Shown here one piece after another: positions 58,999-64,000 of a stretch of 64,000 nucleotides of DNA. A model generated the notes under the pieces. The model had not been told where the DNA came from and ran no database searches. It saw nothing but the letters and a program-made list of their open reading frames with translations. Origin of the DNA: Magicicada septendecula (Eukaryota; Arthropoda; Insecta; Hemiptera; Cicadidae); contig CM068372.1 of NCBI GenBank assembly GCA_034769895.1, forward strand, positions 436,050,958-436,114,957. Reading direction: 5' to 3'. Within the stretch, counting starts at the first letter, position 1; every line of letters begins with the position of its first letter. The position numbers and the translations under genes are program-made.

Positions 58999-61170
58999 CT
59001 TTACTAGTGACTATAGTAACACTTTATCAATTTCAGAAAGCTTACTAAAGCACCAATTGAGAAGAATGTAATTGCCAAAAGGTATTAATTTAATAAGTAT
59101 AGATATGATTGTAATCAAGTAACTTTTCTGACCACGTGGCAAGCAAAAATTCAGACTATGTGTAAATTTTATTAAAAGTGTAACAAGCCAAATAATTAGC
59201 TAATTAAAATTGAAGTATGTTAACCCACATGGGTAAAGTTTATTAATATGAAATTTCACGGAACTAAATGTTTTCAAATAGGGCCTGTTGGCCATATAAC
59301 CTTGCCAAGTGTGTCAAGTATCATATTTAAATAGCCCTAAAGCTGTGTTAAGATTATATGTGAATTTTGGGTGTGTGTGAAGTTTCTGGGGGAATTTGTT
59401 TGTGAACTCTAGCTGATAATATGTTGTATGATCAGGGTCCTCCGCTGTAGACGGGGACAGCTCCACCACCTGAACATGTAACACCCAGATTCTCTCTCTC
59501 TCTCTTCATCTGCCGGAGGAGAATGCCGATGACTAACACAAACACCCTATCATGAAAGCCAGATGATCACCACTTCACACCCATGGATATATTAAGGTGA
59601 ACTCAATCCATATATATTCTTTACACATTGTGATGTAACTCAATAAAGCCAGTGGAGATTCAATCACTCAACAACATGACTTTCAAGTTTTTAAACATTT
59701 TAATTGGGTCCCCGATTTACGGGACAGAATAGTGTGTGAACTGGAAGGGAAATCTTTTGTAAATTTTATTAATTTCTTTGTATAATCTGTGAGCTCAGAG
59801 GCTGACATGCATCTTTGGCAGCTCACCATTCAAACGGGCAATTCCTTCTTACTTTCAGTATAAGAGTTTCATTACTGCTACTAATTTATTCAATCAACTT
59901 GTAATTTCTCTGTTTCAATTTAGTGTTCATTTTATATATTAATTTCTCATTTTTAAATTCAGTTTGGATTATATAGGGATAGAAGTTTCTGTGGTAGTTA
60001 AGTAAAGTCACAAGTTTAATCCTGTACAGGTGCATGTCCATGCAGTGTTAAACATGCTGTTGAGACAGGTTGAATTATGCACTGACTGGCCCATGAACAT
60101 GTCGGTCTCTGGGCCAAAATTACTTTTAAAAGGGTTATAAGGTTCATGACACATTACTATTTTCAAAACCTAACAATATTTATCAAAATATTCTAAATTT
60201 TATTTCTCCCAGTATAAGTGCCCAGTGTGGCAGCATTTTATAATAGTATTAGGCACTTGGCCAAATTTTTAATTTATTATGTCCTGGGGACTACTGGTGT
60301 TGCATATATAATCAGATACACATGTAATGTGTTATGCACATATTAAGAATTAAAACCTGACATGGATTTTCATAAATTATTAATGATGTACCTCATGGGG
60401 GTAGAAAAGGGTGTGGCAAGAGATATCTGTTATAATTGTCCTGTATTGTGGAACATGTAGATGTATTGTATATTCGTGTGTGTATTTTGTGGGGTTCTAT
60501 ATGTATTGTACATTGGTGTGTATTTTTGGGGGAGTTAGATATAGGGCTTATAAAAAGAAAAGATAAAACATAGGGTTATATATACATTTAATTTCGGATG
60601 ACAATTAATTAATTCTATCTCTATTAATTTTGTATTAATATTTTTGTTTATGCGAATTAATTTAGTTTAATTAACTTTAATAAAGGGTATGTAGATTTGT
60701 CTCTATTAATTTTTAATTAATATTTTTCTATTAGTTTATTCTAATTAACCTTGTCAAGAAGTATATAAATTTTATCTCAATTAAGTTTCAATTGATTTTG
60801 TTTTAAGAGAAGATAGAAAATAAATTCTGGATTTATTAATAATTTCAAATAACCTTTCTAAAGGATATAAATTATTTTTAATTAACAGTTTTTAAGGGGA
60901 AAATAGATTCTGAATGTTATATTTATTGTTTTTGTAGGTAACAGAAAGGAGATAGAATAATAAAAGGATTTTATTGATTGTTAATTTTATGAGTTTTAAT
61001 TGCAAGTCCCGTCTCACTGGATCCAGTGCATTTTTGGCTTCTCTAGGCTTTGGTCTAGTTTTAATTAACTTGTGGCCCCTCTTTAGAAAAAAAAAAAAAA
61101 ATTTTTTCAAAAAATTTTTTCAAAATAAAATATTTTTTTTTTTTTCTAAGTTAAAGCGGGGTTACAATAA

Positions 61171-61245
61171 TTAATATGATTTTTTAATTATTTTTGTAAG
61201 TTAGTTATTTTTAAATTGTTGTGTGTATTGTATTGTAATAACACA
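61171..61245 (+). repeat. X LTR3, right part
   Basis: Resumes LTR3 after Y and its ATAA duplication (61167-61170). Ends ...TAATAACACA. Confidence 0.75.
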
Positions 61246-61393
61246 ACTAGCGCCCACCTCAACAAACAGGTGTAATTGTAACATGAGTAGAAAAAAATAA
61301 ATAAATAAAAATAATTAAACAATAAATAAATAAAAGCTCGCATATGGTTCACCAATAATAAATTATAAGTAAATATTTTAATAATAATTCACC

Positions 61394-61585
61394 ATGGCAG
61401 CACCAGGAAGTATTAGTATGGAAGGATTCCAAACCATGATGTGTGCCTTTATGGACGAATTAAGTACAAACCAAAAAGAGGAAAATAGAAAGAAAATAGA
61501 AGAATTAAAAGAATTTAGTACAAAGCAAATGCAAAAGAGTAGAGAAGAATTTAAAGCCGAATTCAAAGAATTAAAAGAGGGCTAA
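61394..61585 (+). pseudogene. X gag-like fragment, copy 3
   Basis: 63 residues, one substitution from copy 1 (MAAPGS instead of MATPGS). Same terminating GGC TAA and same out-of-frame continuation of the coiled coil. Confidence 0.6.
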
Positions 61586-63067
61586 TAAAGAATTTAAAGC
61601 TGAATTAGCGAAAACTAATGAACAAATACAAAAGAATAGAGAAGAAAGTAGTGCCGAATTTAAAGAGTTTAAAGAGCAACTGACTACAAAACTCGAAGAA
61701 ATAAATACGCAAATAGCGGCAGTAAAAATTACAATTGAAACAAAACAATTGTAATTGAAAATAAGAGAGAACAGACGTTCATAATTACTGACAATAAGTC
61801 TAATGCAATAATTAACACTAGGGAAGAATGCAAAATAAAAATTAAACAATCATACTGTGTTGGCGAAAATATTCAAAGTTTTGGTTACACACACACACAC
61901 TAGTAGAACAATTAAAAAAGTAACACAATTAAAACAATCACACACAACGAGGGTACGCACACCAATTATCGATTGAACGATAATTATAATGATAATCACA
62001 ATAATTATAATGGTAAACACTACAGAGATTATCATAAACGACGAATGAAAAAACCGTCAACAGCTGTTTATATAGGCCCCATACAAACTAAACATAAGGA
62101 ATGCGTTCGACAAGAGGGGCGCAGCAGTGAGAATGAGAGAGAAGAATGTAGAAAGAGAGAGAGTGGTTATTTGTGGCTGTCAACTAGAGAAAAATTCTTG
62201 CCGTACAAACAGGTGAGTTACACGGTCAAAACAAACGTTCACACGGTAAGTACGCTCAATAGCAAGACGGAAATGTTACATGGTGGGTTATGCTACAAAG
62301 AAACAATGAATTTCCTGTAGATGACGGACAATGCAATTGTTATAATGAGGGGTGTAAAATCAAACGACACACCGAACTCAATACCCGAATGTGAATGAAT
62401 AATTATTTTTAAAAGAAAATATGACTGTTAATTATTAGTAGTAGAAAAGGAGTTAAATAATAAGGAATAATATGTGTAGAAAGGTTAGAAATTATATTTA
62501 AGAAAATGTTATAATTGTAAAGAAAAATGGTAAAGAATGTTATGTTTGTAAGAAATGAAAGGAATGTTATTATCGATGTTGTTATTAATATGAAGAAAGC
62601 ATTAGAGATGAGAAATAAATGTTATAATTGTCAGAACGGCTGATCAAGGGAAATCTTCATACCTTAGTGGAAATGCAAGGACACAGAAGAAAGCGATAGT
62701 GAAAGTCAAGGGTAGAGATTACTTAGAGCTCAATTACTACGATTAACATCGAGTGAGTTAAGCACACAAAAGTCTGGATATAGATGTGTTTCTAAGGCAG
62801 TCATCTGTAGCCGATAATGCGACTCACTATGAAGCTCGAAAGAGTATTCTGTTATGGAAGTGTATTTTACAACACAGGGTAAGAATGAAGAAAATTATGT
62901 ACGATCAGAAAGGAAATGTTAGAATGAGATTGGAATAATAGGCTAAGAAAAGAGTTAAGCAACAAAAGTAAGGAAATGTAAAATTACAGAGTGAAAGATG
63001 GCATAAATACGTAGAAATGCAGAGCATCCAGAAAGGAAATAAGTGAAAGCTAATTGCAGTAGATTTT

Positions 63068-63280
63068 TTGGGACCACTTCCAAGATCAAGTCATGGAGTG
63101 AAACACATGCTTATTTGTATTGATGTATTTTCCAAAGCCGTCCATCTGTATCCAATTATGCGACCCACAACTAAAGTTGTTTTGAAAATACTCTTGCAGA
63201 AATACATTCCTGCATATGGTAAAATGAAGAAGCTCAGCTGTATAATGGGGGGTGAAAATATTGCATACCACCACCGCTGA
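63068..63280 (+). pseudogene. X integrase core fragment, copy 3
   Basis: Same scrap as at 37107, but a TGA at about 63043 (GGA in the other copies) separates it from the ATG at 63018. The frame after it still reads GPLPRSSHGVKHML and CIDVFSKAVHLYPI. Confidence 0.7.
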
Positions 63281-63430
63281 GCGTTATACTGACCTACTCA
63301 TTATTGTGTCGTTTAACTGATGTAAACTAAAGTCAAGCTAATATAATATTATTTTTATTTGTCTAGAACAAATAGACAAAAATTTAATAAATAAATATTT
63401 ATTAAATTCTTTTTTCAAGCAGAGGAATAA

Positions 63431-64000
63431 TGCAACGATACAGCCATATGCTGTATTGAGCATTGATTTAAATAAATATAAAATTTGTAAAATTATTATA
63501 AGTTTGGGGTAAATGGACAGGTCTGGGATTGTAAAAATGTTTCATTGTTATACTAGGGGAGAAATTAACCTGTTCCAACAGGCAAAGAACACCTGCTCAA
63601 TTGTATGTGTGTTACGCGTGTATCTTGTGTGTGTTAGTGATGCATGTACAGACAGGAATCTCAGCTACCCTCCCCAAGTATTTGCAAAAATATTTATTTT
63701 AATTTACTGTGTGAAAACTAATTAGTGTATAAGCAAAGAAAAGGCACCAAAGTGTGTGTAAATTATAAAATTTAAACTATAAACATAAAATAACTATAAA
63801 GTTATCCACAGTAAGAAAATGACATTAATAGGACACACTACGCGAAATAAATGTGCCAAAAATACGCAAATTACACTAAGACGCTCAAATTTATACAGTG
63901 AGTGCTTAATCAAATTAGCTATGATTTGTGCTATCTCGATTCCGTACAAAACATTGCCATCTGCTAAAAATTGCAAATATATGAAAAGGTTCGAGAGTGG
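63431..64000 (+). repeat. X element LTR4, cut by the window edge
   Basis: Starts TGCAACGATACAG and follows LTR2/LTR3 up to the end of the window, just before the TATA region. Confidence 0.85.

Larger units (their letters stand above)
48771..61166 (+). mobile_element. Y: gag-only LTR retrotransposon with about 2.9-kb LTRs (TR-GAG-like)
   Basis: 12.4 kb including a nested hAT. LTRs TGTGCCGTTC...GTTACA (left copy ends GTTAAA), 4-bp duplication ATAA. The interior (51651-55357) holds a single long gag frame. There is no protease, RT, RNase H or integrase in any frame, so it must use enzymes from a relative. PBS-like TGGTAGCAGAGCGTGG starts at 51653; the purine tract GGGGTGAGGG precedes the right LTR. 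LTRs differ by scattered substitutions and a deletion of about 43 bp in the right one. Confidence 0.88.
55358..61166 (+). repeat. Y 3' LTR, interrupted by a hAT element
   Basis: Equals the 5' LTR in two parts, 55358-56010 and 58999-61166, about 2.82 kb without the hAT and one duplication copy. It lacks about 43 bp of the 5' LTR (present there at about 50622-50668). Confidence 0.88.
61246..63430 (+). mobile_element. X element internal region 3
   Basis: Nearly identical to regions 1 and 2. Gag-like fragment 61394-61585 with the same frameshift, no-ATG frame 61973-62320, integrase scrap ending at 63280. Ends in the purine tract AAGCAGAGGAATAA. Confidence 0.8.

Overview
This is a transposon-rich stretch of an arthropod, very probably insect, nuclear genome. 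It is AT-rich, contains no bacterial-style gene clusters, and carries BEL/Pao and gypsy-like LTR elements, Helitrons, hAT and pogo-like DNA transposons, non-LTR relics and hammerhead-ribozyme repeats. I found no host gene I can name. The order of insect cannot be decided from the sequence. Nearly all recognisable coding sequence belongs to mobile elements, and most of it is broken.

Left part (1-14.3 kb). Two decayed non-LTR retrotransposon tails (664-1101 minus, 1953-2274 plus) are followed by a pogo/Tigger-like terminal-inverted-repeat element (2714-3443). A 1.03-kb insertion (4971-6000) has a perfect 12-bp target duplication and contains three hammerhead ribozymes. It looks like a Penelope-associated or retrozyme-type element. 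A small secreted-looking ORF lies at 6067-6363. A structurally complete BEL/Pao retrotransposon occupies 6762-14315 on the minus strand, with 465-bp LTRs and the 5-bp duplication ACGCC. Its gag and pol frames are interrupted by indels. Beyond the pol stop, a membrane-type reading frame continues in phase after a single TAG.

Middle (14.3-33.2 kb). Mostly non-coding. It holds non-autonomous Helitrons (about 17.1-18.8, 18.82-19.36 and 31.06-33.09 kb), two of which carry arrays of the same roughly 117-130-bp satellite. It also holds a decayed 160-bp repeat, a diverged inverted repeat around a LINE fragment, an 834-bp hAT MITE with an 8-bp duplication, and a pseudogene of a widespread uncharacterised arthropod repeat-associated protein (25823-27513 minus). 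A diverged relative of the LTR family described next lies at 27.85-31.06 kb.

Right part (33.26-64 kb). A head-to-tail array of one LTR element (here called X) runs LTR-internal-LTR-internal-LTR-internal-LTR and passes the window edge. Neighbouring units share LTRs. All internal regions are non-coding or carry shared remnants of gag and integrase. LTR2 was invaded by Z, a 4953-bp LTR element without coding capacity and with 1541-bp LTRs (39557-44509). LTR3 was invaded by Y, a gag-only LTR element with about 2.9-kb LTRs (48771-61166). Y's 3' LTR was in turn invaded by a hAT transposon with a dead transposase (56011-58990). Every nesting step is supported by a target duplication and by an uninterrupted paralogous sequence elsewhere in the window.

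Together the window records layered transposition in which most copies were moved by proteins supplied from elsewhere. X, Y, Z, the Helitrons and the hammerhead element have no usable enzymes of their own.
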